This document shows positions 1-6,435 of a DNA stretch of 10,559 nucleotides, one piece after another (position 1 is the first letter of the stretch; each line of letters opens with the position of its first letter). Both the position numbers and the translations under genes were made by a program. Location: NCBI GenBank assembly GCA_031272375.1, contig JAISTY010000043.1, positions 1 through 10,559 on the forward strand, given 5' to 3'. The DNA comes from Opitutaceae bacterium. GTDB lineage: Bacteria > Verrucomicrobiota > Verrucomicrobiia > Opitutales > Opitutaceae. Under the pieces are notes generated by a model, which made no database searches, was not told the origin of the DNA, and was given only the letters and a program-made list of their open reading frames with translations.

Positions 1-1
1 C

Positions 2-1324
2 GGCGTGCGCGGGCCTTACGGCGGCGCGGTTGTCAACGAACGCTTTGCGGCACGGCTGGGGTTCGCCGCCGCAAAATGGATCGCGGAGGCGAAGGGCCGC
101 CGCAACGGGCGCGTCCTCATCGGACGCGATACGCGGGCATCGGGCGCCCCCCTCGCGGAGGCCACGGCCTCGGGCGTCGCGGCCGCGGGCCTCTCACCGC
201 TCTCCCTCGGCGTGCTCCCAACCCCGGCGGTGGCGCGCGCGGTGACGCGTTCGGGCGCGGCACTCGGCGTTGTCATCACCGCCTCCCACAACCCGGCATC
301 GGACAACGGCATCAAGTTTTTCTCCCCGGATGGAATGAAGCTGACGGACGCGGAGGAGGCCGCGGTGGAGGCGGCGTTGGACGGGGCGCCGGAGGCGTTC
401 GCGGACGCGGGAACTTTGCCGGATGACGGCGGCGCCGCGGAGCGCGATTACATCCGCGGGCAAACGGAGCTGTTGCCGCCGGGGGCCTTGCGGGGCTGGA
501 AAATCGTCCTCGACACGGCGAACGGGGCGACGGCGCGGACAAGCGCGGCGGTGCTCTCGGCGCTGGGCGCGGATCTGGCGCGGATAGGCGACGCCCCGGA
601 CGGCGCGAACATCAACGCGGGCGTCGGCAGCGAATGCGCGGACGCCCTGGCGCGGCGGGTTGTCGCGGAGACGGCGCGCCTCGGCGTCGCCCACGACGGC
701 GACGGCGACCGTTGCGTCCTGTGCGACGGGAGCGGGGCGGTTCTGGACGGCGACGAGCTGATGGCCATCCTCGCGACGGACGCGTTGCGGCAGGGGACGT
801 TGAGGGAGAAAACGTTGGTGGCGACGGTGCATAGCAACATGGGGTTGGACATGGCGGTCAGGGCCGCCGGCGGGCGTGTGTTGCGGGCGGCGGTGGGCGA
901 CCGCTACGTGCTTGAGGAAATGCTGCGAAGCGGGGCGGGGCTTGGGGGCGAGTCGAGCGGGCATGTGATTTTCGCGGAGGTGGCCCCGACGGGCGACGGG
1001 CTGACGGCGGCGTTGCGCGTGCTCGGGGTGATGCTGCGGACGGGGCGGACGCTGGCGGAGTTGCGCGCCGTGTTGCGCAAGCTGCCGCAGGCGACGCTGG
1101 CGTTGCGGGTGTCCGAGCGGCGCCCGTTGGAAAACTGTCCCGCGCTCTCGGCGGAGATGAAAAAATTAGAGGCGGAGCTTGGGAGCGGCGGGCGGGTGTT
1201 GGTGCGTTATTCGGGGACGGAGGCCAAGTTGCGGCTGTTGGTGGAGGGCGGCTCGGACGCGGTCGCGCGGGCCGGGGTGTCGCGTCTCGCCGCCGCCGCC
1301 ACCACTGACCTCGGCGCGTTGTGA
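2..1324 (+). CDS. glmM: Phosphoglucosamine mutase GlmM (5'-truncated by window edge)
   Basis: GlmM converts glucosamine-6-phosphate to glucosamine-1-phosphate in the cytoplasm, on the route to UDP-GlcNAc and peptidoglycan. The reading frame is open from base 2 and reads GVRGPYGG, matching the N-terminal TDGIRGxxG motif of the family. The true start is therefore just upstream, and the GTG at 5 is an internal codon. About 440 residues are visible; the family has about 445-450. Counting from the GTG at 5, all four family loops are present: the phosphoserine loop TASHNP (Ser94, codon 284-286) followed by NGIKFF, the metal loop DGDGDR (231-236), the sugar loop GGESSGH (314-320) and the phosphate loop RYSGTEAKLR (401-410). 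NGIKFFxxDGMKL favours GlmM over phosphomannomutase. One oddity is that the usual GSTHPE stretch reads GSECAD (about 208-213). The gene converges with gatB. A phosphomannomutase/phosphoglucomutase role remains a minor alternative. Confidence 0.9.
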   Translation, partial: GVRGPYGGAVVNERFAARLGFAAAKWIAEAKGRRNGRVLIGRDTRASGAPLAEATASGVAAAGLSPLSLGVLPTPAVARAVTRSGAALGVVITASHNPASDNGIKFFSPDGMKLTDAEEAAVEAALDGAPEAFADAGTLPDDGGAAERDYIRGQTELLPPGALRGWKIVLDTANGATARTSAAVLSALGADLARIGDAPDGANINAGVGSECADALARRVVAETARLGVAHDGDGDRCVLCDGSGAVLDGDELMAILATDALRQGTLREKTLVATVHSNMGLDMAVRAAGGRVLRAAVGDRYVLEEMLRSGAGLGGESSGHVIFAEVAPTGDGLTAALRVLGVMLRTGRTLAELRAVLRKLPQATLALRVSERRPLENCPALSAEMKKLEAELGSGGRVLVRYSGTEAKLRLLVEGGSDAVARAGVSRLAAAATTDLGAL

Positions 1325-1344
1325 GTTTTTGGGTTTTGGGGTCT

Positions 1345-1369
1345 CACGCGAAGACACGAAGACACGAAG
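1345..1369. repeat. Short tandem motif (cgaagacac units) between glmM and gatB
   Basis: The 146-bp spacer between the convergent glmM and gatB genes contains a cacgcgaag unit followed by two copies of acacgaag, ending in a run of seven T. This matches a dispersed intergenic repeat that I associate with Verrucomicrobiota genomes (general knowledge, not checked here). It has no coding potential. I see no clear Rho-independent hairpin for either gene in the rest of the spacer. Confidence 0.55.
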
Positions 1370-1470
1370 TTTTTTTGCCCCATCTTTTCGGAAATTGTCG
1401 CGACCAGACCCAAGACCGTGGATGTTATCGCAAATGGGGGCGCGTTGGTTTCCATTGCCGGCGTGTCTTT

Positions 1471-3012
1471 TCAGCTTCCCGCCAGGAGTTTGCGGAGGGC
1501 TTGGTCAACCTGGGCGGGGGGGATTTTGCCGCGGGCGGATTTCATGACGGGGCCTTTTAAGGCGTTGATGGCACTGTCTTTGCCAGCACGGAACTCGGCG
1601 GCGGCTTTCGGGTTGCCGTCAATGGCGGCACGGCACCAGGTTTCGAGTTCGGTGGCGTCGGCTGGGGCGGTTTTGAGATTGAGGCGGGTGGCGAGGGCGT
1701 CGGGGGCGTCGCCCGTGGCCGCCATCTGCGCGAAAACTGTTTTTGCGGAGGCGTTTGTGAGTTGTCCGTCGGCGATGAGGCGGACGAGTGCGACGAGGTT
1801 TTCGGGGGTGATGCGGGTTTGGAGGGGGAGGTCGGAGGGGTTGCTCACGGAGGGCACAGAGGGGTCGGAGGGGGCGGAGGGGATTTCTGATTTAAGATTT
1901 GAGATTTCAGTGGGTTCGGAGAGTGCGCGGAGGAGGTCATTGACGATCCAGTTGGCGAGGGGTTGGGCGAGTTTGGGGGCGTCGGCGGCGGCTTGTCGGA
2001 GGCAGCAGTCGTAGTAGTCGGCAACTTGTTTGTCCCAAATGAGAACAGAGGTGAGCGTGTAGGGGATGTTGTAGGTTTCCTGGAGGCGGCGTTGGCGGTC
2101 GAAGGGGCGTTCGGGGAGGGAGGCGGCGATGCGTTGTTTCCATTCGGCGTCAACGCGGACGGGGAGGAGGTCGGGGTCGGGGAAGTAGCGGTAGTCGTGG
2201 GCATCTTCTTTGCCGCGGAGGGATTGGGATGCTCCGGTGGTGCCGTCGTAGTCGCGGGTTTCCTGGGTGACTTTGCCGCCGTTTTCGAGGAGGGCGGTTT
2301 GGCGGCGGATTTCGTGGGCGATGGCGTCGCGGACGTAGGCGATGGAGTTGAGGTTTTTCATTTCAACTTTGGTGCCAAGGGTTTGCGTGCCTGTTGGCCG
2401 GATGGAGACGTTGACGTCGCAGCGCATCTGGCCTTTTTCCATGTCACAGTCGGAGACGGCGGCTTGTTGCATGAGGGCGCGGAGGGAGGTGAGGAAGGCG
2501 TGGGCTTCGTCGGGGCTGTGGAGGGCGGGTTTGGTGACGAGTTCCATGAGGGGTGTGCCGGCGCGGTTGAAGTCAACGAGGGAGTCGGTGGCGTGGTGGT
2601 TGAGTTTGCCGACGTCCTCTTCGAGGTGGATGTGGTCAATGGGGATTTTTTTGTGTTCGCCTTGGATGTTGCGGGCGGGGCCTGGGAGTTCGATTTCAAC
2701 TTCGCCGCCGAGGCAGATGGGCATGGCTTGCTGGGTGAGCTGGTAGTTTTTGGGGGAGTCTGGGTAGAAGTAATTCTTTCGGTCCCAGCGACATTCGGGG
2801 GCGATTTCGCAGCCGAGCATGAGGCCGGCGCGGATGACTTGGTCGAGGGCGGTTTTGTTGAGGACGGGGAGGGCGCCTGGGAGGGCGAGGACGACGGGGT
2901 CGGCGAGGGTGTTGGGGGGGAAGCCGTAGGCGGCGGGGGCGCGCGTGAACATTTTGGTGCGCGTTTTGAGCTGGATGTGGACTTCGAGGCCGATGACGGG
3001 TTGGTATTTCAT
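1471..3012 (-). CDS. gatB: Asp-tRNA(Asn)/Glu-tRNA(Gln) amidotransferase subunit B
   Basis: GatB binds misacylated Glu-tRNA(Gln) or Asp-tRNA(Asn), activates the acid with ATP, and receives ammonia from GatA within the cytoplasmic GatCAB complex. The 513-residue protein opens with MKYQPVIGLEVHIQL (E10 and H12 lie in the conserved active-site strand). It continues with PGALPVLN (45-52), RKNYFYPDSPKNYQ (78-91), HLEEDVGKLNH (129-139), DFNRAGTPL (147-155), DCDMEKGQMRCDVN (188-201), GTKVEMKNLNS (213-223) and DYRYFPDPDLLP (273-284). A helical region and a YqeY-like tail (about 400-513) follow. Family members are usually about 475-500 residues. The excess lies in a Ser/Pro-rich linker at about 366-395 that is encoded by repeat-like DNA, described separately. 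gatA lies 118 bp upstream and the two are probably co-transcribed. The ATG start is fixed by the family N-terminus; it has no Shine-Dalgarno sequence. Confidence 0.96.
   Translation of the reverse strand: MKYQPVIGLEVHIQLKTRTKMFTRAPAAYGFPPNTLADPVVLALPGALPVLNKTALDQVIRAGLMLGCEIAPECRWDRKNYFYPDSPKNYQLTQQAMPICLGGEVEIELPGPARNIQGEHKKIPIDHIHLEEDVGKLNHHATDSLVDFNRAGTPLMELVTKPALHSPDEAHAFLTSLRALMQQAAVSDCDMEKGQMRCDVNVSIRPTGTQTLGTKVEMKNLNSIAYVRDAIAHEIRRQTALLENGGKVTQETRDYDGTTGASQSLRGKEDAHDYRYFPDPDLLPVRVDAEWKQRIAASLPERPFDRQRRLQETYNIPYTLTSVLIWDKQVADYYDCCLRQAAADAPKLAQPLANWIVNDLLRALSEPTEISNLKSEIPSAPSDPSVPSVSNPSDLPLQTRITPENLVALVRLIADGQLTNASAKTVFAQMAATGDAPDALATRLNLKTAPADATELETWCRAAIDGNPKAAAEFRAGKDSAINALKGPVMKSARGKIPPAQVDQALRKLLAGS
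1840..1920 (-). repeat. Intergenic-type repeat inside the gatB coding region
   Basis: Read on the + strand, 1846-1880 is a purine-rich run beginning cacggagggcacagagggg. At 1882-1910 follows a gatttctgatttaagattt/gagatttcag stretch with several near copies of gattt. The first part closely resembles the clearly intergenic stretch at 10471-10495 (cacagaggtcacagagg followed by ggggcggagg). It stays in frame with gatB and encodes roughly residues 366-391, including the Pro/Ser run PSDPSVPSVS. It falls between the helical and tail domains, where ordinary GatB has only a short linker. The base composition breaks from the surrounding gatB sequence. I infer that a dispersed short repeat entered, or grew within, a tolerant linker. 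Confidence 0.6.
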
Positions 3013-3072
3013 TATAGGGTGTTGTTTTGGTGCTTGCTCGCAGGCTTCGGGTTTTTGGGACGGTTATTTTTT

Positions 3073-3100
3073 GAACCGCCAAGACGCCAAGGCGCAAAGA
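3073..3100. repeat. Short tandem motif (gccaagac units) between gatA and gatB
   Basis: The 118-bp spacer between gatA and gatB contains gaaccgccaagacgccaag followed by gcgcaaaga, a degenerate tandem of an 8-9 base unit. It belongs to the same style of dispersed intergenic motif as the element at 1345-1369. Its presence probably explains why the gatA-gatB gap is wide for an operon. It could be transcribed as an intercistronic spacer. Confidence 0.5.
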
Positions 3101-3130
3101 TCGGAGCGGAGGTTTTGTGAGAGGTTTTAA

Positions 3131-4600
3131 TCAAAGGTTGGGAGGCGTGAGGCCGTGGTGGTGGGCGAGGTCGTAGGCGTGGGCGGTTTGGAGGAGGGGG
3201 GCTTCCTGCAAGGGGCGTCCGATGAGCTGGGCGCCGATGGGGAGGCCGGATTTCGTGAAGCCGGCGGGGATGCTCAACGCGGGGAGGCCGGCGAGGTTAA
3301 CGCCAATTGTGTAGATGTCAGAGAGATACATCGCGAGGGGGTTGGCGGATTTTTCGCCGAGTTTGAACGCGGGCGTCGGCGAGGTGGGGGTGAGGATGAC
3401 GTCAACGTCCTTGAAGGCGTTGATGAAGTCGTTGCGGATGAGGGTGCGGACTTTTTGGGCGCGGAGGTAGTAGGCGTCGTGGAAGCCGGAGGAGAGGACG
3501 TAGGTGCCGAGGATGACGCGGCGTTTGACCTCGGGGCCGAAGCCTTCGGCGCGGGTTTTGGCGTAGAGGTCAACGGCGTCGGTGGCGCGCGGGGAGCGGG
3601 AGGTGTAGCGGATGCCGTCGTAGCGGGCGAGGTTGGAGGAGCATTCGGCGGTGGAGAGGATGTAATAGACGCTCAACGCGAACTTTGTGTGGGGGAGTGA
3701 GATTTCGCGGAGGGCGTGGCCGCGGGTTTCGTAGAATTTGGCAACGGCTTCGACGGCGGCGGCGACCTCGGGGTCGAGGCCTTCGCCGAAGTATTCCTTT
3801 GGGATGCCGATTTTTTGGGGCGGCAGGTTGTCGTTGAGGGCGGCGGGGTAATCGGGGTGGGGGCGGTTGAGGGAGGTGGAGTCGTGCCCGTCGTGGCCGG
3901 CGATGGTGTTGAGGAGGAGGGCGGCGTCGGCGACGGTGCGGGCGAAGGGGCCGATTTGGTCGAGGGAGGAGGCGAAGGCGGCGAGGCCGTGGCGGGAGAC
4001 GAGGCCGTAGGTGGGTTTGAGGCCGACGGTGTTGCAGAAGGCGGCGGGTTGCCGGATGGAGCCGCCGGTGTCGGAGCCGAGGGAGAGGGGGGCTTCGCCG
4101 GCGGCGACGGCGGCGGCGCTTCCGCCGGAGGAGCCGCCGGAGACGCGGGCGAGGTCGTAGGGGTTGAGGGTGGTCTGGGTGGCGGAGTTTTCAGTGGAGG
4201 ACCCCATCGCGAACTCGTCCATGTTGCAACGGCCCCAGAGGACGGCGCCGGCGTCGCGGAGTTTTCGGGTGACGGTGGCGTCGTAGGGGGAGACGTAATT
4301 GGCGAGGATTTTGGAGGAGGCGGTGAGGGGCTGGTCGCGGGCGGCGATGATGTCCTTGAGGGCGACTGGGATGCCGTCGAGGGGGGAGAGGGGGGCGTTG
4401 GCGGCGCGGCGGGCGTCGGAGGCGGCGGCTTGTTGGAGGACGGCGGTTTCGTCGAGGGAATTGAGGGCGCGGACGCGGGGTTCGACGGCGCGGGTTCGTT
4501 CGAGGAGGGCGCGGGCGAGTTCGGTCGCGGAGATTTTTTTCGCGTCGAGGAGGGCGGAGAGGGCGGCGGCGGTCTGGGCGTGGAGCGGAGTGTCGGGCAT
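3131..4600 (-). CDS. gatA: Asp-tRNA(Asn)/Glu-tRNA(Gln) amidotransferase subunit A
   Basis: GatA is the amidase-signature subunit of GatCAB. It hydrolyses glutamine and passes ammonia to GatB for transamidation of Glu-tRNA(Gln) or Asp-tRNA(Asn). The length is 489 residues against about 485 for characterised family members. The Ser-cisSer-Lys triad is complete: Lys82 in GIPVALKD, the cis-Ser157 in SGGSSGGSAAAVAAG (154-168) and the nucleophile Ser181 in GSDTGGSIRQPA (175-186). Each sits three residues after its counterpart in the Staphylococcus aureus enzyme as I recall the numbering. GRCNMDEFAMGSSTENS (123-139) and GLKPTYGLVSRHG (193-205) are also typical. The start at 4600 gives a normal N-terminal helix. 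No Shine-Dalgarno sequence precedes it. gatB follows on the same strand. No gatC is visible next to either gene. A strong terminator lies between rplT and this gene, so gatA probably has its own promoter, which I cannot place. Confidence 0.97.
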   Translation of the reverse strand: MPDTPLHAQTAAALSALLDAKKISATELARALLERTRAVEPRVRALNSLDETAVLQQAAASDARRAANAPLSPLDGIPVALKDIIAARDQPLTASSKILANYVSPYDATVTRKLRDAGAVLWGRCNMDEFAMGSSTENSATQTTLNPYDLARVSGGSSGGSAAAVAAGEAPLSLGSDTGGSIRQPAAFCNTVGLKPTYGLVSRHGLAAFASSLDQIGPFARTVADAALLLNTIAGHDGHDSTSLNRPHPDYPAALNDNLPPQKIGIPKEYFGEGLDPEVAAAVEAVAKFYETRGHALREISLPHTKFALSVYYILSTAECSSNLARYDGIRYTSRSPRATDAVDLYAKTRAEGFGPEVKRRVILGTYVLSSGFHDAYYLRAQKVRTLIRNDFINAFKDVDVILTPTSPTPAFKLGEKSANPLAMYLSDIYTIGVNLAGLPALSIPAGFTKSGLPIGAQLIGRPLQEAPLLQTAHAYDLAHHHGLTPPNL

Positions 4601-4668
4601 GGCGAGTGGGGGAGTTGAAACAGAAGGCGTCAGGGAACGGAAGGAAGAGGTTGGGGAGTTTTTTTCTC

Positions 4669-4704
4669 AAAAAAAGGAACAAGCCGCCGGCGGCAGCTTG
4701 TTCC
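4669..4704 (-). terminator. Rho-independent terminator downstream of rplT
   Basis: On the minus strand a perfect 9-bp stem, ggaacaagc pairing with gcttgttcc (+ strand arms 4696-4704 and 4676-4684), encloses an 11-base GC-rich centre. Seven T residues (complement of 4669-4675) follow immediately. The element lies 28 bases after the rplT stop and has the right polarity only for minus-strand transcripts. It should end the rpmI-rplT transcript before gatA. Confidence 0.9.
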
Positions 4705-4731
4705 CGATGGAGAGCGGATTGCGCGGCGCGG

Positions 4732-5112
4732 TTATTTTTTCGCGGCGGCGGTCTTGGCTTGCAGGGCGTCCTTCGCCTTGGCGACGACGGAGGCGAAGGC
4801 GGTCTCGTCGCGGACGGCGAGGTCGGCGAGGACTTTGCGGTCGAGGGCGATGGAGGCGGCCTTGAGGCCCTCGATGAAGCGGCCGTAGGCGATGCCGTTG
4901 GCGCGGCAGGCGGCGTTGAGGCGGACGATCCAGAGGGCGCGGTTGACGGATTTTTTCTTTTTGCGGTCGCGGTAGGCGTATTGCCAGCCGTGTTTGACGG
5001 CGTCGTTGGCGTAGCGGAAGAGCTTCGACTTGTTGCCGAAATAGCCCTTTGCGTGGCCGAGGATTTTTTTCCTGCGGGCGCGGGATGCGGGAGCGTTTGT
5101 TGAGCGAGGCAT
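4732..5112 (-). CDS. rplT: 50S ribosomal protein L20
   Basis: L20 binds 23S rRNA and is needed early in large-subunit assembly. In several bacteria it also represses its own operon. The 126-residue product matches the family throughout: [18 protein letters not shown] at the N-terminus with the basic rRNA-binding extension, [16 protein letters not shown] (47-62), [11 protein letters not shown] (64-74), RFIEGLKAA (78-86) and [11 protein letters not shown] (89-99). The usual length is about 118 residues. The extra residues are a Lys/Ala tail ending AKTAAAKK. rpmI lies 89 bp upstream and the terminator at 4669-4704 follows the stop. The leader is A/C-rich, almost without G, and has no Shine-Dalgarno sequence, which is surprising for a highly expressed gene. 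I do not see an L20 autoregulatory pseudoknot in the leader. Confidence 0.97.
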   Translation of the reverse strand: MPRSTNAPASRARRKKILGHAKGYFGNKSKLFRYANDAVKHGWQYAYRDRKKKKSVNRALWIVRLNAACRANGIAYGRFIEGLKAASIALDRKVLADLAVRDETAFASVVAKAKDALQAKTAAAKK

Positions 5113-5201
5113 GTTGTGTTTTGTGTGTTTGGCGCCGGCGGGTCGCTTCGTTGGAATTCACCACGCCAGGCGGGTTGTTGTTGATGTTAAGGCGCTTCGG
5201 T

Positions 5202-5396
5202 TCAGAGGCCGAACGGCAGGCAGCGTTTGAGCGGCGCGGCGTGGCCCTCGGCGACGAGCTTGTCCTTCGTGGCACGGCGTTTTTGTTTCGTGCTTTTGGA
5301 GGCCAGCAGGTGGCGGAAGCCGGGCGTGCGACGGACGAGCTTGCCGGTGGCGGTGAGCTTGAAGCGTTTTGCGACGGACTTTTTGGTCTTTTGCAT
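5202..5396 (-). CDS. rpmI: 50S ribosomal protein L35
   Basis: L35 is a small basic protein of the large ribosomal subunit. The 64-residue product starts MQKTKKSVAKRFKLT and continues with GKLVRRTPGFRHLLASKS and TKQKRRATK, ending in KRCLPFGL. This is the standard layout of the family, which is about 64-66 residues long. The ATG at 5396 is chosen because it gives the canonical N-terminus. The same frame extends upstream into the spacer (up to 120 codons from an upstream start), but that part has no L35 character. The usual partner rplT lies 89 bp downstream. infC, normally just upstream of rpmI, is absent, and a pseudouridine synthase gene ends 61 bp upstream instead. No Shine-Dalgarno sequence is present. 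Confidence 0.95.
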   Translation of the reverse strand: MQKTKKSVAKRFKLTATGKLVRRTPGFRHLLASKSTKQKRRATKDKLVAEGHAAPLKRCLPFGL

Positions 5397-5457
5397 GTGT
5401 GGAGCGCGGGAAAACAGAGGGGCGCGCGTTCCTTTGCAAGGGGATTTTGGGGGGATT

Positions 5458-6288
5458 TCAGGCGGGGGTTTTCCCCGCGGGCGGGCGGCGGTGTTTCGCG
5501 GCGGCTTGTCCCGCGAGGCGGAGGGCGTCGGGGTGCGGGCCGGGCAGCTGGAAGAGGCGGTCAATGTCGGCGGGCGAGAGGGGTTTCACGGCGCCGGAGG
5601 GGATGCCGCGGAGCTGGAACGCGCCGATTTGGTAGCGTTTGAGGCGGCGGACGTCGAAGCCGAGGGTGGAGAAGAGAAGGCGGATTTCGCGTTTTTTGCC
5701 GTGGCCCATGTGGACGTCGAGGTCCGGCGAGGCGCCGCCGGCGTCGGGGTTCACGAGGAAGGCGTGCTCGACCTTGAGGCGTTCGTTTTCGACGGTGACG
5801 CCGCGCAGGAGGCGCGGGAGGAGGGCGCGCGGGAAGGGTTTTTTGAGGGCGACGTGGTAGCGTTTCACGACGGCGTTGGAGGGGTGCATGAGGCGGTTGG
5901 CGAGGTCGCCGTCGGTTGTGAGGATGACGAGGCCCTCGCTGTCCTTGTCGAGGCGGCCGGCGCAGAAGAGGCGGCGTCTGGCGAGGGCGCGGGGGAGGAG
6001 GTCGAAGATAGTGCGGGGGTTGTGGGGGTCGTCGTTGGAGCAGACGAGGCCGCGCGGCTTGTGGACGGCGAGGGTGAGTTTGGGCGGGGCGGAGGCCGCC
6101 GGCGGGAGGACGACGCGCCCGTTGACGGTGACCTTGTCGGCGCCGGGGACGACCTTCAGGCCGGCGGCGGCGCGGGCGCCGTTGACCCAGACGGCGCCCT
6201 CGGCGACCAGGGACTCGGCGGCGCGGCGCGAGCAGAGACCCGCGTCGGCGAGGAATTTCTGGATGCGGACGGGCGCGGCGGTGTTCAT
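5458..6288 (-). CDS. rRNA pseudouridine synthase, RsuA/RluB/RluE/RluF family
   Basis: This enzyme isomerises a specific uridine in ribosomal RNA to pseudouridine. The 276-residue product has an N-terminal S4 RNA-binding domain (about 7-60: RIQKFLADAGLCSRRAAE, then GAVWVNG). The catalytic core contains GRLDKDSEGLVILTTDGDL (111-129), where Asp114 is the expected nucleophile, plus KRYHVAL (142-148) and the C-terminal block KKREIRLLFSTLGFDVRRLKR (198-218). The family more often has GRNRQVRRM in that last block. The tail ends in a basic, Pro-rich stretch without a domain. The frame stays open far upstream, antisense to the next gene, so the start is set by the S4 domain at the ATG at 6288. I cannot tell RluB (23S) from RsuA (16S) specificity, so no symbol is given. 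It is divergent from the reductase gene at 6436 and upstream of rpmI. Confidence 0.92.
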   Translation of the reverse strand: MNTAAPVRIQKFLADAGLCSRRAAESLVAEGAVWVNGARAAAGLKVVPGADKVTVNGRVVLPPAASAPPKLTLAVHKPRGLVCSNDDPHNPRTIFDLLPRALARRRLFCAGRLDKDSEGLVILTTDGDLANRLMHPSNAVVKRYHVALKKPFPRALLPRLLRGVTVENERLKVEHAFLVNPDAGGASPDLDVHMGHGKKREIRLLFSTLGFDVRRLKRYQIGAFQLRGIPSGAVKPLSPADIDRLFQLPGPHPDALRLAGQAAAKHRRPPAGKTPA

Positions 6289-6435
6289 GCGGGGGAGTTG
6301 GCGGCAAACGCGAAGGGCGCGCAAGCCCCGCGGCGGGCGCGCGGGCGCGGCGCGGGCGGCCCGCGTTGACGGGAACAAAAGCCTTGCGGCGCCCGTCCGC
6401 CCGTCCCCTTTTGACCGCCCCAAACCCGAACAACC

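Noticed and set aside
1963..3120. A 385-codon plus-strand open frame antisense to gatB
   Set aside because: Its product is Gly/Val/Phe-rich without motifs and mirrors the codon bias of gatB, whose motifs are complete.
3155..4618. Long plus-strand open frames antisense to gatA (181 and 300 codons)
   Set aside because: They are low-complexity Gly/Val/Glu-rich shadows of gatA and have no domain.
5420..5455. Small hairpin (cctt/aagg) between the pseudouridine synthase gene and rpmI as a terminator
   Set aside because: The stem is only four pairs and there is no T tract.
6366..6416. TTGAC boxes in the divergent spacer as possible -35 promoter elements
   Set aside because: No matching -10 element lies about 17 bases downstream of either one, so a promoter cannot be supported.
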